Source: Flavobacterium taihuense (lineage in GTDB: Bacteria; Bacteroidota; Bacteroidia; Flavobacteriales; Flavobacteriaceae). From it: 64,000 nt of DNA. A program made the position numbers and the translations under genes. The stretch covers positions 1 to 64,000 of the forward strand of contig NZ_JAHWYN010000011.1 of NCBI RefSeq assembly GCF_019351435.1, given 5' to 3'. Under the pieces are notes generated by a model that was not told the origin of the DNA, ran no database searches, and worked only from the letters and a program-made list of their open reading frames with translations. Of the stretch, positions 8,745-16,230 are shown piece after piece (position 1 is the first letter of the stretch; each line of letters opens with the position of its first letter).

Positions 8745-8768
8745 GTTAAGAACACGGAATTACCTTTG
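8741..8768 (+). promoter_or_regulatory. Bacteroidota-type promoter, rightward
   Basis: TTG at 8741-8743 and TACCTTTG at 8761-8768 are separated by exactly 17 bases and match the TTG-N17-23-TAnnTTTG consensus. The start point would fall near 8775. The only open frame soon after it is the 41-codon one at 8813. Confidence 0.55.
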
Positions 8769-8812
8769 CTCCTGAAATAAGACAAAAGCATACAGGTTCT
8801 TTGAATACAAAA

Positions 8813-8938
8813 ATGAAGGGGAAGCAACGAAGAGATTGGGAAATGGTTCTAATGATCAGAAAATTTCATCAGTATGACAAAATCTCTAAATCGATGTTTA
8901 AGATTTTTTTAAAAACTGCTGCTTATAGGAGTTATTGA
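8813..8938 (+). CDS. Possible small basic protein (41 aa)
   Basis: A 41-codon frame starting ATG at 8813, about 40 bases downstream of a good promoter match. The product is strongly basic (MKGKQRRDWE at the start, many Lys and Arg later) and contains no membrane segment. No family is recognised. Its support is only the promoter position, so it may equally be chance within a non-coding element region. Confidence 0.25.
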   Translation: MKGKQRRDWEMVLMIRKFHQYDKISKSMFKIFLKTAAYRSY

Positions 8939-9003
8939 TTAATAATATTAGATGGAGTTACAGCACCAATAATTGCTGATGCTGAGGCTAAATAATTATA
9001 TAG

Positions 9004-9059
9004 TTGTTCACTAATATTAAGCGTTCACGTTTTCGTGAACGCAAGTGTAAAGTGAACAA
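9004..9059. repeat. Nested inverted repeats built on GTTCAC
   Basis: An outer pair TTGTTCAC (9004-9011) and GTGAACAA (9052-9059) encloses an inner perfect hairpin GCGTTCACG (9021-9029), loop TTTT, CGTGAACGC (9034-9042). The hexamer GTTCAC or its complement therefore occurs four times in 56 bases. There is no T-run after it, which argues against a terminator. It could be a binding site for a replication, transfer or regulatory protein of the element. Confidence 0.6.
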
Positions 9060-9169
9060 GATGAATGAGCAGGCAAATGCTATATCTCTGATGATGATTC
9101 ACAATCATTCTTCAGTAAACCTCACAATCATTATTGGTTAAATTATTGATTAATTTATTACATTGACAC

Positions 9170-9217
9170 GATAGGCTAATTTACGTACAACAAGATAAGC
9201 TAATTTAAGTGCGACAT
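9170..9217 (+). repeat. Two 24-base imperfect direct repeats
   Basis: The units start GATAGGCTAATTTACGT (9170) and GATAAGCTAATTTAAGT (9194) and agree at 19 of 24 positions. A weaker, degraded third copy may precede them. Tandem units of this size resemble the multiple terminal repeats of IS21-like elements, so this may be an insertion-sequence remnant of a different type from the one at position 31. Confidence 0.45.
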
Positions 9218-9250
9218 AATAGTGGTTTTTTTTAATTTTAGTATTATAAA

Positions 9251-9400
9251 ATGTCATTTGTTGATTATTATAAAAATAATTGTGGAAGTAGGGAGCTTAA
9301 TTATGATGGTTTAGATAGTTCATATACTAAATGAATTAAAGAAAGATTTAGTGTTACTGTTGAACTTATGAAAGTATTTAATATCTTTGTAGCATGTTAG
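9251..9400 (+). pseudogene. Possible gene remnant with an internal stop
   Basis: An ATG at 9251 opens 27 codons (MSFVDYYKNN at the start) to a TGA at 9332. The same frame then continues to a TAG at 9398 with ordinary-looking codons. It follows the direct repeats at 9170 closely, as a transposase gene would follow an IS end. No family is recognised. It is best read as a decayed frame or as chance; the promoter of the next gene lies inside it. Confidence 0.2.
9360..9389 (+). promoter_or_regulatory. Promoter of the fic pair, apparently leaderless
   Basis: TTG at 9360-9362 and TATCTTTG at 9382-9389 are 19 bases apart and match the Bacteroidota sigma consensus. The ATG of the next gene is at 9394, so transcription would begin at or next to the start codon, giving a leaderless or nearly leaderless mRNA. 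Confidence 0.6.
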
Positions 9401-9606
9401 TTACTAGACAAGACATAATTACATTAAAGAATTTATCAACTACAAAAGATCTTATCGCAGTTGATACGATTCCTAGTGCCTTTAAAAAAGACTTTCAATT
9501 ATTCTTTTTTGGAAAAACTTTTTTAAAAAAGGATGATACTTTATTTGCATATCCCCATGACATTAAGAAATGGACACTTTTTATGTTTAATAAGTATAAC
9601 GGATAA
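9394..9606 (+). CDS. Small protein paired with Fic
   Basis: A 70-residue protein that is not recognised. It starts MLVTRQDIITLKNL and has a hydrophobic, aromatic middle (FQLFFFGKTFLKKDD) and a Trp-containing C-terminal segment (KKWTLFMFNKYNG). It ends 6 bases before the fic gene and shares its promoter, so the two are almost certainly one transcript. By position it could be an antitoxin or a substrate adaptor. It lacks a recognisable Fic-inhibitory motif of the [S/T]xxxE[G/N] kind. A promoter abuts its ATG, so the start is well fixed. Confidence 0.6.
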   Translation: MLVTRQDIITLKNLSTTKDLIAVDTIPSAFKKDFQLFFFGKTFLKKDDTLFAYPHDIKKWTLFMFNKYNG

Positions 9607-9612
9607 TAGTCT

Positions 9613-10410
9613 ATGCTTCCAGACTATTTATTAAATTTCAATGAGGCCCTTTATAAATTTCAAGAGAAATTTCCAAGAGATAAATGGTCAGTTGAATTTA
9701 AAGATTCACTAATCAATGATTATTCTTTTTTCTCAGCTAGGGTTGAAGACTCTAAACTTCAATATGGGAACACTATTCGATTTTTGAATAATGAAAGTGT
9801 TCGAGGGATTAATTTAGATTCTTTGTTGGGTATTTCAGAACATCAATCGGTTTTAAAAAATTTGTTGGAAAACCTTGAAAATTTTAAACTGACCGAAGAA
9901 ACAATTAAAAATGTTCATGCGGCTTTGATGAGTTCTCCGCTAGCATGGGAAACTGATTTTAAACCTGAATTAGTTGGGAATTATCGAAATGTTCCTACAG
10001 TAGGATCTAGAGAACCTTTTTTTGACAATAAGGAATATGCTGCACATTATAATTTAGAAATTAGTATGGCTAGTTATCTTCGTTTATTTAATTCCAGATT
10101 AGGTGATATTGATAATTCCATTTTTGAAAAACATTTATTAACACGAATTGTTTTTTTTCATAACAAGTTTTTAAATGAAATACATCCTTTTGCAGATGGA
10201 AATGGAAGAGTATGTAGAATTATTATTGGTGCTGTTTTGATGGATAATAACTGTCCACCAATTTTTCCTGAAATAACCACTCAAGAACAACAAATAGAGT
10301 ATATATCTACAATAGTTAAATGTGAGCAGGAAAGAAGTGATGTAGCTTTAATTGAATATTTCGCTAGGGGTATGGCAAATTATCTTTTATCCAAAATACA
10401 AGATCTTTAG
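9613..10410 (+). CDS. Fic domain protein (AMP-transferase-like)
   Basis: A 265-residue Fic protein. The catalytic loop HPFADGNGRVCR covers residues 191-202, with His191 as the base and the full HPFx[D/E]GNGRxxR pattern. An N-terminal segment SARVED (residues 41-46) followed by GNTI aligns with the class II inhibitory helix [S/T]xxxE[G/N], except that Asp replaces Gly/Asn. The enzyme is therefore probably self-inhibited. Fic proteins transfer AMP or another nucleotide moiety to protein hydroxyls. Its place in the mobile element with a small upstream partner suggests a toxin, defence or maintenance role. The Fic assignment is firm and the role is inferred. Confidence 0.9.
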   Translation: MLPDYLLNFNEALYKFQEKFPRDKWSVEFKDSLINDYSFFSARVEDSKLQYGNTIRFLNNESVRGINLDSLLGISEHQSVLKNLLENLENFKLTEETIKNVHAALMSSPLAWETDFKPELVGNYRNVPTVGSREPFFDNKEYAAHYNLEISMASYLRLFNSRLGDIDNSIFEKHLLTRIVFFHNKFLNEIHPFADGNGRVCRIIIGAVLMDNNCPPIFPEITTQEQQIEYISTIVKCEQERSDVALIEYFARGMANYLLSKIQDL

Positions 10411-10438
10411 CATCAAATGAACAGGAACACAATAAAAA

Positions 10439-10466
10439 AGTCCTCTGTTTCAAAATTCAGAGGACT
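10439..10466 (-). terminator. Rho-independent terminator of the histone-like gene
   Basis: AGTCCTCTG (10439-10447) pairs perfectly with CAGAGGACT (10458-10466). On the minus strand the stem is followed by a U-rich run (complement of AATAAAAA), so it ends the leftward gene and may also stop the fic transcript. Confidence 0.7.
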
Positions 10467-10483
10467 CATAAATGAAGATGAAA

Positions 10484-10660
10484 TTATTTTTTTGATTCTT
10501 CTACAGAAACTTTTCTGAATTCTTTTAAAAGTTTTTCAAGTTCCAAAGTTGACTTACGTGCTCTTGGCCCGGCAGCTTTGATTCCTTTTTCAATAAGTGA
10601 TTCTGATTCCGTTTTGAATGCTTCGAATTCGGCGTTGATTTTTGCAACTAAATCTTTCAT
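10484..10660 (-). CDS. Histone H1-like small basic protein
   Basis: A 58-residue protein starting at the ATG whose complement is at 10658-10660. The sequence begins MKDLVAKINAEFEAF and continues with a Lys/Glu-rich helix and the segment KGIKAAGPRARKSTLELEKL. It matches the short histone H1/Hc1-like proteins commonly annotated in flavobacteria, which are thought to bind DNA through lysine-rich helices. It is monocistronic with its own terminator directly downstream. It lies between fic and the recombinase. Whether it belongs to the element or to the host cannot be told from position alone, although the integrase lies further out. Confidence 0.75.
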   Translation of the reverse strand: MKDLVAKINAEFEAFKTESESLIEKGIKAAGPRARKSTLELEKLLKEFRKVSVEESKK

Positions 10661-10900
10661 AATAGTATTGTATTAATATTAGGCCGTAAAAATAGAGGTT
10701 TACTGCATAGATAGAAATAATTTAGTGTTAAAAATTTATCTTAATAAACTGATATTTTGTTTTTTGTCGTAAGAAAAAATGTTTTTATTTTTTGTAAATG
10801 CATGATACAGTTGTGACTGACCTTTTGTAATTCTTCAATAAAATAGAAGATAGACAAGTTTTACAAAAGAATAAACGATGAATGTAGCCATATTATAATA

Positions 10901-10932
10901 AAAACCAACCAAATTTTGATAAGGTTGGCTTT
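10901..10932 (-). terminator. Terminator of the integrase gene
   Basis: CCAACC (10905-10910) pairs with GGTTGG (10923-10928), extended by A/T pairs, just downstream of the recombinase stop at 10938. The minus-strand transcript runs into a U-rich tail. The stem is modest. Confidence 0.5.
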
Positions 10933-10937
10933 ATGGT

Positions 10938-12242
10938 TTATTTAATCCCAAATTGTTCTTTTAGTTTTTGTAATTCTTTTTCCAGTTTCGATATCATAGA
11001 CATTGCTTCATCAGGAATAGGAGGGTTTACTTTACTCAGTTTGCTACCCAAGTTATTCATCTCCCGTCCAATTGTTTGCTCAGTGGTAATTGCATACGAC
11101 TCAGTCTGGCGGATTGACTGATGCCCTAGCATCTCTTTTACTACGGAAATAGGCACATCATTATTAAGAGTAACTGTGCTGCCAAAAGTACGCCTGGCTT
11201 TATGAGTGTTCAATTCGCAAGTAAAGCCACATAGATCGGCTATTTCTTTAAGATAGGCATTCATTTTTTGATTGGATGAGACGGGCAGGACAGCATTTCT
11301 TGAAAGGCAGAGTGGATGCTCTTTATACTTCTCGATTATTTCGAGGGCCTTGGGAAGTAATGGAACATTGGTCACAGAACCGGTCTTTTGTCTTTCCGAC
11401 ATTATCCATTGCGCTCCATCTATACCTATCTTTATATCTGTTTTTCGAAGTTGGTAAGCGTCAATATAAGCCAGACCTGTATAGCACTGAAAGACGAAAA
11501 TATCCCGAACCGTTTGGAGTCTTGTGGTTGTAATACTGACCTGCTCGAGCGTACGCAATTCACTCGCGGTGAGTGGTCTTTTGATAGTTTTTGTCATTTT
11601 ACGTTTGAATGCTCTGAAAGGATCCTGTGCAATTATATCTTTATCAATTGCCCTGTTTATGACTTTTTTCATGCAGGCAATATATTTCAAGGCAGAGTTA
11701 TTTACACAATTTCGTACGGTTTTTAGATATAATTCATAGCTGATGATAAAATCATAATCTAAGTCCCTGAATTCAATATCGTCCGTCGTGTATTTGTATT
11801 TAACAAATTCTCTTGCATGAAATCTTGCTGTCTCATAGCGTTTGTGTGTCGCTAAAGCATAATCTTGAGGTACCAATGCTAGCATTTCGTCATTATGCTT
11901 TTTAAATTCTTCAAGAAGCATTGCTTTTGAAATTATCCTTCCCAATACAAAATCAATAATTCGTTGCGCGGAAATCGATTTCTCGTTGTAGATTAAGTCC
12001 ATCTTGAACTGGTTGATTCTAGTTATTATGGCATCTAGAAAATGATTTAGCGCCCTGGCATCTTCCTTATTTCCAGTTGCTCTTTCTGTTTTTTGATCCC
12101 ACCTCTGAATCTCCCATTTCCTTTTGGTAGATGTCTCTTTAGGTATTCCATCTACAGTTACTCTCAGATAAATATATCTGATGTTTGATTTGTTTTTGGG
12201 TGTTTTCAAAAAGAAACAAAGCCCAAAGCTGCTTTCTAACAT
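10938..12242 (-). CDS. Tyrosine recombinase (ICE integrase)
   Basis: A 434-residue site-specific recombinase with the Bacteroidota layout: an N-terminal arm-binding domain (about 1-90), a SAM-like core-binding domain (about 105-215) and a catalytic domain (about 220-400). Visible catalytic residues are Lys286 (ERQKTG), His347 and Arg350 (HKAR), His374 (MLGH) and the nucleophile Tyr383 (ESYA). The first conserved Arg is replaced by Ala258 in CYTGLAY, as in many Bacteroides-type integrases such as IntDOT, which also lacks this Arg. It lies about 300 bases from the tmRNA 3' end and reads away from it. This is the usual arrangement for an element integrated into ssrA. Confidence 0.92.
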   Translation of the reverse strand: MLESSFGLCFFLKTPKNKSNIRYIYLRVTVDGIPKETSTKRKWEIQRWDQKTERATGNKEDARALNHFLDAIITRINQFKMDLIYNEKSISAQRIIDFVLGRIISKAMLLEEFKKHNDEMLALVPQDYALATHKRYETARFHAREFVKYKYTTDDIEFRDLDYDFIISYELYLKTVRNCVNNSALKYIACMKKVINRAIDKDIIAQDPFRAFKRKMTKTIKRPLTASELRTLEQVSITTTRLQTVRDIFVFQCYTGLAYIDAYQLRKTDIKIGIDGAQWIMSERQKTGSVTNVPLLPKALEIIEKYKEHPLCLSRNAVLPVSSNQKMNAYLKEIADLCGFTCELNTHKARRTFGSTVTLNNDVPISVVKEMLGHQSIRQTESYAITTEQTIGREMNNLGSKLSKVNPPIPDEAMSMISKLEKELQKLKEQFGIK

Positions 12243-12545
12243 AATTCAATTTTTTAAATTAATAAATATAGAATTATGACGTTCTTTTGTCAAGTCGTTA
12301 ACTTGCTTTACATGTTGTAAATCAGTAGTTTGAAAGTTTTTTTATGACGAAATTGTGGCACTTTTTGCTACAATAGCAAAATGCCACAGTACTGCCATAT
12401 AAATTTGGAGCACTTTTAAAAATTTTGATAGTTGCAGGAAAAATAAAAAAGCCTGCAAATTCAAAAATTTACAGGCTTTTAAAGGGTTTCGAGACATTTT
12501 GTGCGTTTTTGTCAACTTTGAAAAGTTGCCTTTAAACTATCCCAG
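12243..12545. other. Integrase-tmRNA gap, probable attachment region
   Basis: No gene is present. A strong imperfect hairpin occupies 12355-12387: GTGGCA, then TTTTGCTA, loop CAA, TAGCAAAA, then TGCCAC. A small palindrome TTTACATGTTGTAAA is near 12310. A terminator follows at 12446. The element end should lie within or beside this gap, and the inverted repeats are candidates for integrase or excisionase arm sites. The second att copy is outside the window. Confidence 0.5.
12446..12480 (-). terminator. Terminator downstream of tmRNA
   Basis: AAAAAGCCTGCAAAT (12446-12460) pairs with ATTTACAGGCTTTT (12467-12480), with one G-U pair on the transcribed minus strand. The complement of AAAAATAAAAAA supplies the U-run. 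It lies 65 bases beyond the tmRNA 3' end. Confidence 0.75.
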
Positions 12546-12939
12546 TGGAATCGCCGGGAATCGAACCCGGGTCCAAACAAGCAACTAAAGAGCTTTCTAC
12601 ACGCTTATTTCCTGAATAGATTTTCGACGGGGAGTTTGGTCAGAAACAACCACTCTTTGCTTATCTTCTTTAGTTTCGAAATCCACCCGAAGCTCATGGA
12701 AATCTAGGTTTAAATTTACGATTCATCTTTATCGACCGCTATAAACCAAAGCTTTCGAGATGAATCCTGCTTTCCTACCTGGTAGGACGAGGCTAATCTT
12801 ACTATAATTCAGATTATGCAGCAAGAGCGTAGTTTCCTTCGCCGTGTAAAATGTTTGAGACCTTTTATTTACGAGAATTATCCCAGTTCTCGACGTGCTT
12901 ACTTTTCAATTCGACTTGCTGTCAAAACCAGTCGACCCC
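12546..12939 (-). ncRNA. ssrA: tmRNA (ssrA)
   Basis: About 394 bases. The 5' end GGGGTCG (complement of 12933-12939) pairs with the 3' acceptor strand CGATTCC (complement of 12547-12553) with two G-U pairs. Next to it are the D-arm-like ACTGGTTTTGACAGC and the T arm CCCGGGTTCGATTCCCGG. The terminal CCA is not encoded. The tag reading frame is at 12814-12843 and encodes GEGNYALAA followed by TAA, a Bacteroidota-type proteolysis tag. It rescues stalled ribosomes together with SmpB. The 3' end abuts the integrase side of the mobile element. Confidence 0.95.
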
Positions 12940-13415
12940 ATTTAATTAAGTGTTTAGTACTTAGTTTTAGTATTCAGTTTGTAATAAGAATACCATTTTT
13001 GTGTCCAAACAAACATCTTGCAAAGATAGTAGATATAATGCCGAAATAAAAACAAAATGTAAAATCCTTTTATGAATTTTGTTCCAAAGGAAGCTATTTT
13101 AAAAGTTAATAAATTTAATAGAACTCGATTCGGTTTAATTTTGCTTTGACTTTTTTTAGATATTTTATTATAATTTTTGTTAAAAAAAACTTTAAAAACA
13201 AGTTAAATATATCTGAAAAATTGATTTTTTAAGTAATTATCTTCCAAATGATTAGTTTTTTAATATTAAAAAAAAGTTAAATCTGTTTATAATGCATTTT
13301 GTTGTTATTTTTTATTATTGTAGTAAAAATAATTATTTTGACTTAAATATTAATATAAAAAAATCATATTTATTATTTGATATTGTGAAAATTATATAGC
13401 TAAAATCCTATTATT
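12940..13415. other. AT-rich gap containing the tmRNA promoter
   Basis: Apart from the leftward tmRNA promoter near 13021-13056 this 476-base stretch is very AT-rich and shows no gene, RNA or clear repeat. The rightward pseudogene at 13416 has no good promoter match left in it. Confidence 0.5.
13021..13056 (-). promoter_or_regulatory. ssrA: Probable tmRNA promoter
   Basis: On the minus strand TATCTTTG (complement of 13021-13028) is a perfect -7 element, with a TTTG (complement of 13053-13056) upstream at 24 bases, one base longer than usual. Transcription would start near 13015, about 75 bases before the mature 5' end. Confidence 0.5.
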
Positions 13416-14680
13416 ATGAAAAAAAATATTTTGTTAAAAAAGATTTGATTCGGGCTCTCTTTGTTTTTTGTTTTGGGATAAGCGTTCAATCGCAAACCTA
13501 CACCAGCTGGAAAGTTGGAAGTACAACAGACGTTTCTTCTACTACAACTGGGGGTATGTGTTTGATGGGAGGCGGAACAGATAATGATGACGCCATTAAG
13601 TGGATGTTGCAAAAATCAGGGGGTGGAGACGTGGTTGTTTTGCGTTCGGCTGTGACTGATGCTACAATACTTATATATATACAGATTTAGGTGTAACTGT
13701 AAATTCAGTGGAAACAATTTTTATCGATTCTAAAGCGAAAGCAGGTATTGCTGCAATTGCAACTAAAATTAGAAATGCTGAAGCTTTATTCATTTCAGGA
13801 GGAGATCAAGCCACTTATGTTTCTTATTGGAAAGATACTCCTGTTGAAGATGCAATTAATTATTTAATAAATACAAAAAAAGTGCCTGTTGGTGGTACAA
13901 GTGCAGGTTGTGCTATTTTGGGTAAGTTTTATTATAGCGCAGCAAATACAAGTATTACCTCCGCTCAAGCATTGGCAGATCCATACGATAGAGGAATAAC
14001 AATAGGAGCAAATGACTTTTTAAATTCTCCTATTTTAGCCAATACTATAACCGATACGCATTATGATAATCCAGATAGGAAAGGACGTAAAACTACTTTT
14101 TTGGTAAGGATGTGGAAAGACTTAGACGCTGGATTAAATGGTAAAGGTATTGGGGTTTATGAAAAAACAGCTGTTTGTATTGATCAAAATGGAATAGCAA
14201 GAGTTTTTGCTCCAACTACTGCCAGTTTTGCATATTTTTATCAAATTGAATCATATTCCACACCAGAAACGGTTGTTTCTGTCTCACTCTCAAGCCTACT
14301 ATTAGGCAGAACATATAATGTTGAAATTGTTGGAAATTGTACTTCGGGAGCTTCCGCTGCAGGAGTAACAACCTTTACCACTACTGGAGGTACTTCTGTA
14401 AGTTATTGTGCTTCAAAAGGGAATAGTTCTTCTAGTGAATGGATTTCGAAAGTAGTATTTGGAACCATTATAATATATCCTTTATAGTGATGTAAATGAG
14501 AAAGTAACTGTAAAAGTATATAACCTTTAACGAAGAGAAGAGAAATCTTTTGTAATTGACGCTGCTTCTGGAGAAAACCGACACAGAAACAATACTGCTG
14601 GATTAAGCAATGGTCAATACATTGTAAAAGTGATTAAATCCAATGAAGTTTCAACTACTAAATTGATAATTGCTAATTAA
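13416..14680 (+). pseudogene. Decayed cyanophycinase-like secreted protein with T9SS tail
   Basis: The gene can be read from the ATG at 13416 to the TAA at 14678-14680 only by repairing several frameshifts. The signal peptide is split at an A8 tract (one A lost, near 13419-13426). The body runs in one frame to 13690 and in another from about 13681, where restoring one base after a GAT recovers DGYNTYIYTDLG. The middle keeps the cyanophycinase/S51 peptidase nucleophile motif GGTSAGCAI and the upstream FISGGDQ. The end has lost sequence after ISKVVFGT. The last 30 residues (GLSNGQYIVKVIKS) are a type IX secretion C-terminal sorting domain. Intact relatives would be exported to cleave cyanophycin or other peptides; this copy is dead. 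Confidence 0.75.
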
Positions 14681-14702
14681 TTAGATTTTGTAAAAAGTAA
14701 TA

Positions 14703-14750
14703 CAATTAAGCCTCCAAAAAAAATATTTATTGGAGGCTTAATTGTTTTTA
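14703..14750 (+). terminator. Strong bidirectional terminator
   Basis: CAATTAAGCCTCCA (14703-14716) pairs perfectly over 14 bases with TGGAGGCTTAATTG (14731-14744) and is followed by TTTTTA. It separates the rightward pseudogene from the leftward hydrolase that ends at 14782. Confidence 0.8.
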
Positions 14751-14781
14751 TATGCTAATGTCAATCAAAAATCTAAATTCG

Positions 14782-15987
14782 TTATTCATCCGCCACTTTA
14801 AACGGATAATCACCAAATATCACCGAAAGCTTTCGAACTGCATATGTATTTCTGCTGAATTTGTTAGACAAGGCAATTATAGTGACATTTTCGTCTTTTA
14901 AAGGAATGTACGACGATGTAAAACCGTGCCACCAACCGTTATGGAAATAGAAATTCTTGCCATTTTTCCAATTAATCATTCGAATACCTAGTCCGTAATT
15001 TTTGGTTCCTTTTCGTTCGTTGCTGTACCCAGTATAGACCTGTGCCAATAATTCTGGTTCCAAAAAGGAGGATGAATTCCTTGCTCTGTCAAATTTTAAT
15101 AAATCTCTAGGAGTGGAGTAGATGTTCTTGTCACCATAAATTTTGTCAAGATAATCAATGCCAATTTCGACCCTATTGGCTTTATAGGATGGCGCCACAT
15201 TATGTTTGTCTTTGTCAAAATCCAGAACAAAAGTATTTGTCATCCCTAGTGGTTTGAAAATGATTTCAGCCATTGCATTTCTGTATGACATCTTGGTCAC
15301 CTTTTCGATAATTAGAGCCAACATGGCATAATTGGTATTGCAATAGGCAAATCTAGTACCCGTTCTTTGTTCCAATCCAATATTTTTGGTGCCCATAATG
15401 GTTAATATATCCTGGTTTGTCAATGTGTTGTGTCTGTCCCAAATACTTTTGTCACGATCCGTAAAATAAGCATAACTACGCATCCCGCTTCTGTGACAGA
15501 GTAACATTCTTACAGTAACATCAGGATAAGGAAACTCTTTTAAAAAATCAGTTACTTTTTGATCCAAGTCAATTCTTTTGGCGTTAACTAATTTCAAAAC
15601 TGCAGTGGCTGTAAGTACTTTACTAACTGAAGCGATATGAATAGGAGTGTCGCTTGTTATCGGTGTTTTGTCTCTCAGGTTTGCATATCCTTCGTATTTT
15701 TCATATAAAATCTGGCCATTTTGCGCAACAAGAAAACCTCCGTTCATACTGTTGTTGGGCCAGTTTTTATTGTAAAACGAATCTATTTTTTGTTGCTTTA
15801 CGGCTATATAGGATGCGGTAAGTTTTGGTTCATTAACCAAAGGCTTCATTTTTGGCAAGACATTTTTTGGAAGATCAGCGTCTTTTATTGCCACTTTTGG
15901 AATATCTTTCTTTTCATTTTTACATGAACTCATTACTACGATTAGAAGCAGTAAATGTAGTATATTTGCCTTTTTTATAAAATTCAT
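14782..15987 (-). CDS. Serine hydrolase, beta-lactamase/DD-peptidase family lipoprotein
   Basis: The ATG at 15987 is chosen (401 residues). A longer in-frame start exists, but a -7 promoter element lies between the two and the shorter form starts with a clean lipoprotein signal (MNFIKKANILHLLLL, Cys22 in MSSC). The catalytic domain has SVSK (the SxxK nucleophile motif), YCNTNYA (YxN) and HNGWWHG (HxG-like), the three motifs of class C beta-lactamases and penicillin-binding-protein-like esterases. It probably acts at the envelope on peptidoglycan fragments, peptides or esters; true beta-lactam resistance is not implied. It is monocistronic. Confidence 0.85.
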   Translation of the reverse strand: MNFIKKANILHLLLLIVVMSSCKNEKKDIPKVAIKDADLPKNVLPKMKPLVNEPKLTASYIAVKQQKIDSFYNKNWPNNSMNGGFLVAQNGQILYEKYEGYANLRDKTPITSDTPIHIASVSKVLTATAVLKLVNAKRIDLDQKVTDFLKEFPYPDVTVRMLLCHRSGMRSYAYFTDRDKSIWDRHNTLTNQDILTIMGTKNIGLEQRTGTRFAYCNTNYAMLALIIEKVTKMSYRNAMAEIIFKPLGMTNTFVLDFDKDKHNVAPSYKANRVEIGIDYLDKIYGDKNIYSTPRDLLKFDRARNSSSFLEPELLAQVYTGYSNERKGTKNYGLGIRMINWKNGKNFYFHNGWWHGFTSSYIPLKDENVTIIALSNKFSRNTYAVRKLSVIFGDYPFKVADE

Positions 15988-16006
15988 TTTTGTGATACTA
16001 AAAGAG

Positions 16007-16014
16007 CAAATATA
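16007..16014 (-). promoter_or_regulatory. -7 element of the serine hydrolase promoter
   Basis: On the minus strand the sequence reads TATATTTG, a perfect -7 element. It lies about 20 bases upstream of the ATG at 15987 and excludes the longer upstream start. No clear TTG box is seen at the right distance. Confidence 0.4.
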
Positions 16015-16230
16015 TATAATCCAATGGTTTTGTTTTTGTTTTTTTTTAATATTAACAACTCTTTTAGAACGTAACTTAAAAAGTATTTTTTTTACTTCTT
16101 TAATCATCACTATTTTAAGTCTTTTTCAGAATCAATAATTTTTATAAAATCTTTTAAATTTGTTTTATATTGTTATATTTGTAACAAAAAAACATAATAA
16201 GTTATATTTAATTAATTTAAAATACCATCA

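Noticed and set aside
8472..9393. CRISPR array or leader
   Set aside because: The repeats are only two or four copies, unevenly spaced and without spacers; no cas gene is near.
12546..12600. tRNA gene
   Set aside because: The GTTCGATTC arm belongs to the tRNA-like end of tmRNA; no anticodon arm is present.
14782..16110. Longer start of the serine hydrolase at 16110
   Set aside because: A -7 promoter element lies between the two starts and the shorter form begins with a lipoprotein signal.
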